The notes: a model not told the origin generated them from the letters alone. A stretch of DNA of 5,955 nt from an uncultured Clostridia bacterium (GCA_910586575.1 CAJUJQ010000172.1:1-5955), one strand, 5' to 3'. Counted from the stretch's first letter, positions 1 through 5,879 are shown. Translations and numbers: made by a program.

Positions 1-1
1 A

Positions 2-46
2 CAGCCGTGGGATGAAGTATGGGCGGGGTTGCAACCGCTCAGGTAG
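2..46 (+). CDS. Possible C-terminal tail of an upstream gene (partial)
   Basis: From position 2 one frame is open for 14 codons to a TAG at 44-46, reading QPWDEVWAGLQPLR, a composition that looks like a genuine protein tail with Trp and acidic residues. A second frame is also open, from 3 to a TGA at 75-77, but its composition (many Gly, Arg and Ser) looks less like protein. Upstream of terS in Bacillota prophages one usually finds a methyltransferase, HNH nuclease or late regulator; the fragment is too short to say which. Positions 47-112 then hold no gene, only the leader and ribosome binding site of the next one. Confidence 0.3.
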   Translation, partial: QPWDEVWAGLQPLR

Positions 47-112
47 AAAATTTTCGGTGGTTCAGTTTCTCTTGTGAAAGCGGGGGTAAGAGAGTGGTGA
101 GGAGAGGAGGAC

Positions 113-613
113 ATGGGAAAGTGGACTGACAATCCTTGGGAACGGCAAAAGAACGAGAGCGCTAAAGCGTTTGAGGCATTTTCCATCTACCTAAATCTTG
201 GCTCTGAGCGGAGTATAACGAAAGTAGCACAAGAGTTGAACAAAACTCGGACGCTAATAGGACGTTGGAGCAGCGAATGGAGTTGGCAAGAGCGTGTCCG
301 TGCATGGGAAAACAATCTGCAAAGAGAGGCCCATAAAGCTGCTGTCAAAAAAGTACGTGACATGAACGCCCGCCATGAAAAGATGGCAGTTGTCATTCAG
401 GGAGCGGCTATGGAGGCGCTGAAGAAAATTGGTTCCGATATGGTCACGCCCAAAAACTTTGCCGCAATCGTCAGGCTTGCGACCGAGTTGGAGAGGAAAA
501 GCTTGATTGAGAGTGTAGATTCAGTCGATGAGAACACAGACGGTGAGGAAGAAGAGACTGTCCGCATTTATCTACCAGATAACGGAAGAATGGAGGGTAG
601 CAGCGTTGGTTAA
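113..613 (+). CDS. terS: Phage terminase small subunit (TerS-like, HTH)
   Basis: This 166-residue protein is the probable DNA-recognition subunit of the packaging motor, which binds the pac or cos site and hands DNA to the large subunit. Residues about 28-52 look like a helix-turn-helix (SITKVAQELNKTRTLIGRW), followed by a W-rich W..R..AW segment typical of Bacillota small terminases. A long Lys/Arg- and Ala-rich helical stretch (about 66-130) could be the oligomerisation region. The tail is strongly acidic and ends near an IYLPDNGR motif, a likely contact surface for the large subunit. The ATG at 113 is supported by AGGAG at 100-104 (8 nt spacing) and by GGAGG at 106-110. Its stop overlaps the start of the large subunit by 8 nt, which supports translational coupling. 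The role rests on context and the HTH plus W..R..AW pattern. Confidence 0.85.
   Translation: MGKWTDNPWERQKNESAKAFEAFSIYLNLGSERSITKVAQELNKTRTLIGRWSSEWSWQERVRAWENNLQREAHKAAVKKVRDMNARHEKMAVVIQGAAMEALKKIGSDMVTPKNFAAIVRLATELERKSLIESVDSVDENTDGEEEETVRIYLPDNGRMEGSSVG
592..608 (+). promoter_or_regulatory. Ribosome binding site that sets a TTG start for the large terminase
   Basis: GGAGGG at 592-597 lies 9 nt (counted from GGAGG) before TTG at 606-608. The only upstream in-frame ATG (528) has no Shine-Dalgarno sequence and would add 26 residues that overlap terS and do not look like a terminase N-terminus. After TTG the protein begins close to the conserved RPQEGPQEAFL segment, as expected for the family. 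Confidence 0.75.
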
Positions 614-2000
614 AGAAATAAGACCACAGGAGGGACCGCAGGAAGCGTTTCTATCAACCTCTGCTGATATATGCATTTATGGTGGTGCTGCTGGCGGCGG
701 GAAGACCTATGGTATGCTGCTCGATGCTTTGCGCTATACCAATATTAAGGGTTTTGGCGCTGTGTTTTTCCGCAAGAACAATAACCAGATCTTCTCTGAG
801 GGAGGTCTGTGGGACAGTTCCCTTGACCTTTATTCGCAAATCCCGAATGTGATTCCGGCTGTTGGTTTGAGCCAGTGGAAATTTAAGGACGCCAAGAACC
901 GGATTGTTTCAAAGGTCAGCTTCAAACACATTGAAAGGGATCAAGACCTAAGTAAATGGCAGGGAAGCCAGATTTGCGGCCTCTACTTTGATGAGCTGAC
1001 CCATTTCAGTGAGAAGACATTTTTCTATATGTTTTCCAGAAACCGATCCCTGTGCGGTGTCAGGCCATACACGAGGGCAACCTGCAACCCGGATGCAGAC
1101 AGTTGGGTTGCTAAGTTCATCGAGTGGTGGATAGACCCGGACACAGGCTATCCCATCCCGGAGCGCAGTGGGAAAATTCGCTGGTTTATCCGGATTGAGG
1201 AGGTCATCCACTGGGCCGATACCCGTGAGAAATTGTGGGAACAGTTCAATCTTGCTACAGAGGCGGAGAGGAATAAACCGAAATCTGTCTCATTTATCGC
1301 TGCCTCCGTCTATGACAACAAGGCTCTGATGGAGAAGGACCCCGGTTATCTGTCCAACTTGGAAGCGATGCCGCTCGTTGAACGCGAGCGGCTTTTGCAT
1401 GGCAATTGGAAGATCAAGGCGGCAGCAGGGCTGTATTTCAAACGGACACAAGTCGGAAAAATGCTTCCGAATGTCCCGCTTGATGTTGTAAGATGGGTAC
1501 GAGCCTGGGACTTGGCTGCAACATCGGAGGACGAGGGCGGCGAGCCTGCATATACGGCTGGTGTCCTTATGGGAAAGCGGGTTGATGGCCGGTATGTCGT
1601 AGCGGATGTTATCAACGTCCGGCTGTCTGCTGCGGATGTGAGAAAGACGGTAAAAATGACCGCCGCTTCGGATCGTGCACGTTTCAAGCGTATCCGGATA
1701 CGCCTGCCCAAAGACCCCGGCCAGGCGGGCAAAGACCAAGCGCAGAGCTATATCCGGTATATGGCGGGGTTTGACGTTTGCGCGGTTGCCGAAACCGGCA
1801 GCAAGGAAGCGCGGGCAGAGCCTGTTGCCGCGCAGTGGCAGGCGGGAAACTTTGATGTCGTAATTGGTGATTGGAACGAGGAGTATTTTTCCCAGTTGGA
1901 GAGCTTCCCGATAAGCAAATTTAAGGACATGGTAGATGCGACGAGTTCCGGATTTGCAGAGCTTGAAAATGCATTTGATATTGGAGGTCTGATCAGATGA
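606..2000 (+). CDS. terL: Phage terminase large subunit (ATPase and nuclease)
   Basis: This is the packaging motor: it cleaves concatemeric phage DNA and pumps it through the portal using ATP. From the TTG start it is 464 residues, normal for the family. The N-terminal ATPase shows a Walker A loop, GGAAGGGKT (residues 26-34, Lys33), a Walker B, LYFDE (Asp129-Glu130), and a coupling motif of the form RATCNPD. The C-terminal RNase H-like nuclease starts at RAWDLA (Asp302) and includes the conserved PKDPGQAGK stretch and the metal-binding FKDMVDA (Asp441/Asp444). No frameshift or missing catalytic residue is visible, so the enzyme should be active. The stop (TGA 1998-2000) overlaps the portal ATG as ATGA, a coupled operon arrangement. 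Which packaging strategy (cos or headful) it uses cannot be told from this window. Confidence 0.97.
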   Translation: MVKEIRPQEGPQEAFLSTSADICIYGGAAGGGKTYGMLLDALRYTNIKGFGAVFFRKNNNQIFSEGGLWDSSLDLYSQIPNVIPAVGLSQWKFKDAKNRIVSKVSFKHIERDQDLSKWQGSQICGLYFDELTHFSEKTFFYMFSRNRSLCGVRPYTRATCNPDADSWVAKFIEWWIDPDTGYPIPERSGKIRWFIRIEEVIHWADTREKLWEQFNLATEAERNKPKSVSFIAASVYDNKALMEKDPGYLSNLEAMPLVERERLLHGNWKIKAAAGLYFKRTQVGKMLPNVPLDVVRWVRAWDLAATSEDEGGEPAYTAGVLMGKRVDGRYVVADVINVRLSAADVRKTVKMTAASDRARFKRIRIRLPKDPGQAGKDQAQSYIRYMAGFDVCAVAETGSKEARAEPVAAQWQAGNFDVVIGDWNEEYFSQLESFPISKFKDMVDATSSGFAELENAFDIGGLIR

Positions 2001-4288
2001 CCAAAGCGAAAGTAACTGCTGTGCCAACCCGGATGGATGGCTATGTGAATCTTATCAATAGATGGGGAACCGCTCAGGATTCCTCCGAGGCATATCGCTT
2101 CCAGCCGGAACAGGCGGTGACGGACAGAGAGCTTACGACACTGTATACGGACAATGGCTTGTTTACAAAAATTATTGACGCACCTGCGGAAGAAGCACTG
2201 AAGCATGGTATCGACCTTGGACTGAACAATCCTGATGTCGAAGGCTTTGTGAGACGATCGCTGGAAGCGTTAGACTGGGACGAAAAGGCTGCGGCTGCGA
2301 TTAAGTGGTCGCGGCTTTATGGCGGCAGCATGATTGTGATGCTGATTGATGACGGCAGAGGGCTGGACGAACCGCTCAATTGGAAAAACATACGAAGCAT
2401 CGATGAGCTTTATGTATTTGAGCGCCCGATTGTATGGCCGGATTACGGAAGCTTTTACCAGACAGACTTTGCTGGCCGTAAAAAAAGGCGCGGCTTACAG
2501 CTCATGAAACCTGAGTTTTACAGTGTTTCCAGTATTTACGGCTCTTTTCGCGTTTACGAAAGCCGCTGCCTGATTTTCCGCAACGGTGTGCTCCCCGAGA
2601 GTGTTTCCAATGAAGATTACCGGTTTTGGGGATCTCCGGAATATATCCGTATCAAAAGGGCTTTGCAGGATGCTGTTACAGCACACAGAAACGGTCCAAA
2701 GCTGCTGGAGAAAAGCATTCAGGCAATCTACAAAATGAAGGGGCTTGCATCGCTGTTAGCGACCGAAGCTGGTGAGGCTCAGGCACTAAAACGGCTCCAG
2801 TTGATCGACATGGCGCGGAACATCTTGAACACGATAGCGATTGATTCGGAAGGCGAGGAGTATGATTTCAAGACGTTTCAGCTTACCGGCGTTGTCGATA
2901 TCATCAATTCGACCTGCAATATGTTGTCTGCGTTGACAAACATTCCGCAAACGGTACTCTTTGGCCGCTCCCCTGCCGGGGAGAATGCGACCGGGGAAAG
3001 CGACATGGAAAACTGGTACAGCTTTGTGGAGCGCATCCAGAAGCTTTCGCTCAAACCGAATCTGCACGCGCTTCCTGATGTGCTGTTTACGGTCGGTGTT
3101 TCCAGCGGCAAAATAGAAAACGTCCCGGATTATGAGCTGAAATTCAATCCTCTTTGGAGCCTCAGTGATGCAGAGCAATCGGCGGCAAAAAAGACGGTAG
3201 CGGACACAGCCTATGTGAAGGCCCAGACAGCGAAGATGTATGTCGATATGCAGGCGCTTGATCCTTCCGAGGTGCGCAGCGCTCTCGCTAAAGATGAAAC
3301 CTTTGAGGTGGAGGATATTTTAGACGATCTTTCGGAGGATGAATTGTTTGAGGAACAGCAGAGCTCGGACACTTTTCTGCCCGGTGTCAATCAGGATGCG
3401 TTTGACGCGCCGGATACGAACAAAGGAGTTGGCGTTCTTGTAATCCGAGGCGGAAAAATTCTGGTCGGGCTGCGCAGCGACGACGGAACCTTCTGCGGTC
3501 CGGGAGGGCATATCAAAGATGGGGAATTGCCAGAGCGGGCAGCCATTCGGGAGACGCAGGAGGAGTTCAGGATTACCCCGACAGAACTGATTTACATTTC
3601 TGATTTGGAGACTTCCGGAGCAGGTTTTTCCCCTTCAACGGTTTTCCTTTGCACGGAATATGAAGGCCGTGCACAAACTGACGGTGTGGAAATGCAGTTT
3701 GCGCAATTTATGGAACCCGCGCAGATAACCGCTTTAGCGGATGCCGGGGTTGCCTATCCTCCGTTTGCAGAATCTGTGAAGATTCTTCTCGAAAAGTTGA
3801 CATCTGACACTGATAGGAGTATAATGGAATCAGGCAAAATTGTGCTTGACGGCGGCCCCGGTTCTGGGAATCACGGCCATGAAGGCATCCCCGGACAGGT
3901 TGGCGGGTCGGCTCCCAGTGATGGGAGCGCTTCCGAAACAACGGTTTCATCTGCGACGGGAGCTAACAAGTTTGCGGCAGGTTCCTCACCCAGAAATTTA
4001 GATGCTCATTGGGAGGGATCTAGCCGTGCGCACAGCCACAAAGAGGAGTACCCGGATTTTTCAAAGGAACAGTACGCGGAGCGGGCTCTTGAGTTGATTC
4101 AAAAGCCGGTTGCTGGGAATGTATTCGGGTATAAAACTGCTAACGGAGAAATCTGCCGATACGATGAGGAAACAAATGACTATGTGAAAGGCCATCCGGA
4201 TAAGGGCATTAAGACTATGTTTAAGCCAAGAAACGGCAAACAATATTATGAAGGAAGAAAAAGTGCAGAAGGAGAAGAGGATGAATAA
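1997..4288 (+). CDS. Portal protein (DUF1073 type) fused to a Nudix hydrolase and a C-terminal toxin-like domain
   Basis: A 763-residue protein in one uninterrupted frame. Residues 1 to about 455 form a DUF1073-type phage portal, the ring at the capsid vertex through which DNA passes: DAPAEEALKHG, SRLYGGSMIVM, the NGPKLLEKS region and the signature IPQTVLFGRSPAGENATGES are clear. An acidic linker follows. Residues about 476-601 are a Nudix hydrolase with box G504-x5-E510-x7-R518-E519-xx-E522-E523; the usual Gly after EEx is Arg525. Residues 618-638 carry DGGPGSGNHGHEG...VGGS, a motif I associate with linkers to cargo domains in phage head proteins. After a Ser/Gly-rich stretch, residues about 683-754 contain RYDEETNDY and GIKTMFKP, resembling BECR-fold RNase toxin domains (inferred, not certain). 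The ATG at 1997 has GGAGGT at 1983-1988. DUF1073 portals are usually clearly shorter, so roughly 300 C-terminal residues are cargo. The portal and Nudix calls are firm; substrates are unknown. Confidence 0.93.
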   Translation: MTKAKVTAVPTRMDGYVNLINRWGTAQDSSEAYRFQPEQAVTDRELTTLYTDNGLFTKIIDAPAEEALKHGIDLGLNNPDVEGFVRRSLEALDWDEKAAAAIKWSRLYGGSMIVMLIDDGRGLDEPLNWKNIRSIDELYVFERPIVWPDYGSFYQTDFAGRKKRRGLQLMKPEFYSVSSIYGSFRVYESRCLIFRNGVLPESVSNEDYRFWGSPEYIRIKRALQDAVTAHRNGPKLLEKSIQAIYKMKGLASLLATEAGEAQALKRLQLIDMARNILNTIAIDSEGEEYDFKTFQLTGVVDIINSTCNMLSALTNIPQTVLFGRSPAGENATGESDMENWYSFVERIQKLSLKPNLHALPDVLFTVGVSSGKIENVPDYELKFNPLWSLSDAEQSAAKKTVADTAYVKAQTAKMYVDMQALDPSEVRSALAKDETFEVEDILDDLSEDELFEEQQSSDTFLPGVNQDAFDAPDTNKGVGVLVIRGGKILVGLRSDDGTFCGPGGHIKDGELPERAAIRETQEEFRITPTELIYISDLETSGAGFSPSTVFLCTEYEGRAQTDGVEMQFAQFMEPAQITALADAGVAYPPFAESVKILLEKLTSDTDRSIMESGKIVLDGGPGSGNHGHEGIPGQVGGSAPSDGSASETTVSSATGANKFAAGSSPRNLDAHWEGSSRAHSHKEEYPDFSKEQYAERALELIQKPVAGNVFGYKTANGEICRYDEETNDYVKGHPDKGIKTMFKPRNGKQYYEGRKSAEGEEDE
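3422..3799 (+). other. Nudix hydrolase domain within the portal fusion
   Basis: This is the domain at residues about 476-601 of the portal protein. It opens with the beta-strand pattern GVGVLVIRGGKILVGLRS, then FCGPGGHIKDGE and the helix PERAAIRETQEEF. All Nudix metal ligands and the general-base position (E510, R518, E519, E522, E523) are present, so activity on a nucleoside diphosphate linked to another moiety is expected. The usual Gly of the box is replaced by Arg525, at a position that tolerates change in some members. Nudix enzymes cleave NAD(H), ADP-ribose, nucleotide polyphosphates or oxidised dNTPs; the substrate cannot be read from the sequence. Confidence 0.93.
3797..3825 (+). promoter_or_regulatory. 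Perfect consensus sigma-70/sigma-A promoter inside the portal fusion gene
   Basis: TTGACA at 3797-3802, a 17-nt spacer, and TATAAT at 3820-3825 match the housekeeping promoter consensus at all 12 positions with ideal spacing. Transcription would start near 3832, just after the Nudix-encoding part. It would run through the C-terminal domain, the CPCC gene and the yjcQ-like gene to the terminator at 4861-4884. The spacer contains an imperfect dyad, CTGACA-C-TGATAG, which could be a repressor half-site pair, but that is speculative. Confidence 0.75.
3824..4288 (+). other. In-frame internal start that could yield the C-terminal domain as a separate 154-residue protein
   Basis: Met610 of the portal fusion (ATG 3824-3826) follows AGGAG at 3815-3819 by 4 nt, a somewhat short but usable spacing. 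It sits exactly at the junction between the Nudix domain and the DGGPGSGN linker. Initiation there on the long operon mRNA would make a separate 154-residue protein: linker, low-complexity spacer and the putative BECR-like domain. Because this ATG overlaps the -10 box, a transcript from the embedded promoter (start near 3832) would lack it. The internal start could therefore serve only read-through transcripts. Phage head operons do use nested starts, but here it is only an inference. Confidence 0.35.
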
Positions 4289-4475
4289 AGATTGGATTTG
4301 CCCGTGCTGTGGGAAACATTATTTTTCGGAGGAGGATTCTTTCGAGATCTGCCCGGTTTGTGGCTGGGAAGATGATAAGTTTCAGCGGAATCATCCAGAC
4401 TTTGATGGCGGCGCAAATGTAATGAGCTTGAACCAGGCCCGAGAAGCTTATGCAGCGGGCAGGCCGGTAGGATGA
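4281..4475 (+). CDS. Small Cys-rich CPCC-family zinc-ribbon protein
   Basis: This 64-residue protein matches the Cys-rich CPCC family. CPCC occupies residues 7-10 and CPVC residues 24-27, followed by the family signature GWEDD and, near the end, GGANVMSLNQAREAY. Four of the five cysteines (from 7, 9, 10, 24 and 27) probably hold a zinc ion. The ATG at 4281 is chosen because AAGGAG at 4269-4274 is 6 nt upstream. An in-frame ATG at 4248 has no such site and would lengthen the overlap with the portal gene. The gene overlaps the portal stop by 8 nt, so it is translated right after the C-terminal toxin-like domain. It is also the first complete gene downstream of the embedded promoter. The biochemical function of the family is not established; that position would suit an immunity or antitoxin protein, an inference from gene order only. 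Confidence 0.88.
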   Translation: MNKDWICPCCGKHYFSEEDSFEICPVCGWEDDKFQRNHPDFDGGANVMSLNQAREAYAAGRPVG

Positions 4476-4530
4476 GCCTGGGAATGGCATATCGTTTGGC
4501 ATCCTGCAAGGACTGGATCAAGGAGCAGCT

Positions 4531-4845
4531 ATGGATAATTTTAGAAGCATTTATCGTATTTTGCGCTATTTGGAAAGAGCAATGGATTACGATGGACCGG
4601 ATCTGGAACAGATTTCAGCCGGGGCGCTAAATCTATCGGAGCAGCGATGGACTGCCATTATGGAAATGCTTGTTTCCAGAGACTATATCGACGGAATCAG
4701 GATTAAGCGCGGGGTTGACGGGGAAATCGTTCTTTTGGCCTCGGTTCCGCGAATCACATTGCAGGGATTGGAGTACCTGCAAGAAAACTCCCTCATGCAG
4801 AAGGCTGCGAGGCTCGCGAAGGGAATAGCCGATATCATTCCATAA
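4531..4845 (+). CDS. yjcQ: YjcQ-family prophage protein (winged helix)
   Basis: A 104-residue protein matching the YjcQ family of Bacillota prophages, small winged-helix proteins of unknown role. Recognisable parts are the opening MDNFRSIYRILRYLERAMDY, the helical LSEQRWTAIMEMLVSRDYIDGI (about residues 35-56), the PRITLQGLEYLQENS stretch of the wing and final helix, and the tail KAARLAKGIADIIP. The fold suggests nucleic-acid or protein binding rather than catalysis. AAGGAG at 4520-4525 lies 5 nt before the ATG. The 55 nt between it and the CPCC gene hold no convincing gene. The stop is 15 nt before the terminator hairpin, so this is the last gene of the accessory pair. It could regulate late transcription or be passenger cargo; the sequence does not decide. 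Confidence 0.9.
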   Translation: MDNFRSIYRILRYLERAMDYDGPDLEQISAGALNLSEQRWTAIMEMLVSRDYIDGIRIKRGVDGEIVLLASVPRITLQGLEYLQENSLMQKAARLAKGIADIIP

Positions 4846-4860
4846 CATCAAGATTGAAGG

Positions 4861-4884
4861 CGACGGAGCAATCCGTCGTTTTTT
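4861..4884 (+). terminator. Rho-independent terminator after the yjcQ-like gene
   Basis: CGACGGA (4861-4867), a GCAA tetraloop and TCCGTCG (4872-4878) form a perfect 7-bp stem, followed directly by six T (4879-4884). Two further G-U pairs could extend the stem with 4859-4860. It lies between the yjcQ-like gene and the minor head gene, inside what should be a continuous late operon. It may end transcripts from the promoter at 3797-3825, while late transcription would have to read through or antiterminate. Confidence 0.93.
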
Positions 4885-4896
4885 GTGCTTAAAACT

Positions 4897-4913
4897 GGGG
4901 GGCAAAACATTTG
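4897..4913 (+). promoter_or_regulatory. Ribosome binding site that sets a TTG start for the minor head protein
   Basis: A GGGGGG run (4897-4902) lies 8 nt before TTG at 4911-4913. The next in-frame start, ATG at 4923, is 20 nt from this run and has no closer site. The match to AGGAGG is imperfect, so initiation may be moderate or helped by coupling. Confidence 0.55.
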
Positions 4914-5807
4914 AGCGACCTTATGCACAGACAGGCGACACAGAGAATGGTCAAGAGTCAATTTAGAGAGCGAAAAAAACTTACGTGTAAAGTGAAGCCT
5001 ATTTACCCTGCCAGTTCCGAGCGGGAGTACCAAAGGGTGACGGACGCGTACATGAAGATTCTCAGCGGCATCGTAAAAGAGTACCTTCCGGAAATCCGGG
5101 CTGCTGCGGCTTCCGAGCTGGAAAGCGGCTTCCGCACAGACGGCTTGCCCGATCTTCTGAACATCATCTCCGGGATTTTCAGCAAAATGATAAATCAGCT
5201 GCTTGAAAAGCTGGATACATTTCCAATGAGGGAAAAGCTCGGCAGAGTCGCTTACCAGCTGCAAAAGCTTTCGGTTCGGGAGTGGAAACGGCAGGTGCAC
5301 GATACGCTGGGGCTTAACCTCCTTGAGGATTACTACCAAGGAGAGTTTTACCGGGAAATGCTGGAGAAGTGGGTTGCAGAGAATGTCAGCTTGATCAAAA
5401 CCATTCCCCAGGGATGCTTGGAAAGAATGCGGGAAATTGTGCTGGACGGATACCGCTCCGGTATCAGCACACCGGCGATTGTGAAGAAAATCCAGAAAGA
5501 ATATAGTATCAGCAAGAGCCACGCCCGCCTGATTGCACGAGATCAAATCGGGAAACTGAACTGTGATATTACCCAGAAGCAGCAGCAGGACGCTGGCGTT
5601 GAGGAGTACGAGTGGTCGGACAGCGATGATGAGCGCGTCCGCAAGCGGCATAAGAAGCTTAGCGGCAAGCGCTATCGCTGGGACGATCCCCCTGTTGTGG
5701 ATGAAAAGAGGGGTAGGAGATGCCATCCGGGGCAGGATTATCAATGCCGGTGCGTCGCCCTTCCGGTATTCGGCTTTGATACTCTTAACCTTCCGATTTC
5801 AGAGTGA
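4911..5807 (+). CDS. Phage minor head protein (Mu gpF / SPP1 gp7-like)
   Basis: A 298-residue head-morphogenesis protein. Members of this family bind the portal, enter the capsid in a few copies and assist early head assembly and DNA ejection. The N-terminal half (about 1-170) is helical and variable. The conserved MuF domain (about 175-285) is clear: LDGYRSGISTPAIVKKI, SKSHARLIARDQIGKLN, AGVEEYEW, the D-x-RVRKRHKKLSGKRY block and the closing CHPGQDYQCRC, with Cys271, His272, Cys279 and Cys281 as possible metal ligands. The protein ends about 15 residues after this domain, so it carries no C-terminal toxin or peptidase. That contrasts with the portal here, which carries the cargo instead. The TTG start is supported by the G-run upstream. 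The stop TGA (5805-5807) abuts a perfect ribosome binding site for the next, disrupted gene. Confidence 0.95.
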   Translation: MSDLMHRQATQRMVKSQFRERKKLTCKVKPIYPASSEREYQRVTDAYMKILSGIVKEYLPEIRAAAASELESGFRTDGLPDLLNIISGIFSKMINQLLEKLDTFPMREKLGRVAYQLQKLSVREWKRQVHDTLGLNLLEDYYQGEFYREMLEKWVAENVSLIKTIPQGCLERMREIVLDGYRSGISTPAIVKKIQKEYSISKSHARLIARDQIGKLNCDITQKQQQDAGVEEYEWSDSDDERVRKRHKKLSGKRYRWDDPPVVDEKRGRRCHPGQDYQCRCVALPVFGFDTLNLPISE

Positions 5808-5832
5808 GGAGGTGACGAATGTGAAATTGTAG
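5808..5832 (+). pseudogene. Ribosome binding site and start of the next head gene, broken after three codons
   Basis: GGAGGTGA at 5808-5815 is a full match to the anti-Shine-Dalgarno and abuts the minor head stop. GTG at 5821 follows with 8 nt spacing from GGAGG, but the frame reads GTG AAA TTG TAG and ends. The alternative ATG at 5819 is followed at once by TGA. A strong site with no gene suggests that the original next head gene, often a prohead protease, scaffold or DUF2213-type protein in such modules, has been separated from its start by an insertion or deletion near 5827-5832. Confidence 0.45.
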
Positions 5833-5845
5833 CGTACAAATAAAT

Positions 5846-5879
5846 GGGAGTTTTTACCTATAGATAGATAAAAACTCCC
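5846..5879. terminator. Perfect 11-bp inverted repeat, probable terminator for a minus-strand gene
   Basis: GGGAGTTTTTA (5846-5856) and TAAAAACTCCC (5869-5879) pair perfectly around a 12-nt loop. On the minus strand the stem is followed by ATTTATTTG, a moderately U-rich tail, so it most plausibly terminates transcription arriving from the right. On the + strand it is followed by C and A and is not a typical terminator. It may also be part of the end of a mobile element. Confidence 0.6.

Noticed and set aside
528..605. N-terminal extension of the large terminase from ATG 528
   Set aside because: There is no ribosome binding site before 528, the added 26 residues overlap terS and do not resemble a terminase N-terminus, and TTG 606 has GGAGGG at good spacing.
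1290..2027. Long minus-strand open frame opposite the large terminase and portal start
   Set aside because: The + strand encodes an intact terminase nuclease domain here, and the antisense frame shows no family motif or ribosome binding site.
2934..2960. A second TTGACA in the portal gene as a promoter
   Set aside because: There is no recognisable -10 box at 16-18 nt, unlike the perfect pair at 3797-3825.
2967..2984. CTCCCC-TGCC-GGGGAG hairpin as a terminator in the portal gene
   Set aside because: It has no T-run after the stem and encodes the conserved SPAGENATG motif of the portal, so coding constraint explains it.
4248..4280. Earlier ATG for the CPCC gene
   Set aside because: It has no Shine-Dalgarno sequence, adds a low-complexity Lys/Glu stretch and lengthens the overlap with the portal gene, whereas ATG 4281 has AAGGAG 6 nt upstream.
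4472..4630. A 52-residue frame with a hydrophobic stretch (LWIILEAFIVFCAIW) starting by ATGA overlap with the CPCC stop
   Set aside because: It overlaps most of the first third of the yjcQ-like gene in another frame, has no proper ribosome binding site, and its hydrophobic part coincides with conserved YjcQ codons, so it is probably a shadow.
4848..5744. Long minus-strand open frame opposite the minor head gene
   Set aside because: It mirrors the strongly supported MuF coding frame, has no motif of its own and runs through the terminator; it is an antisense shadow.
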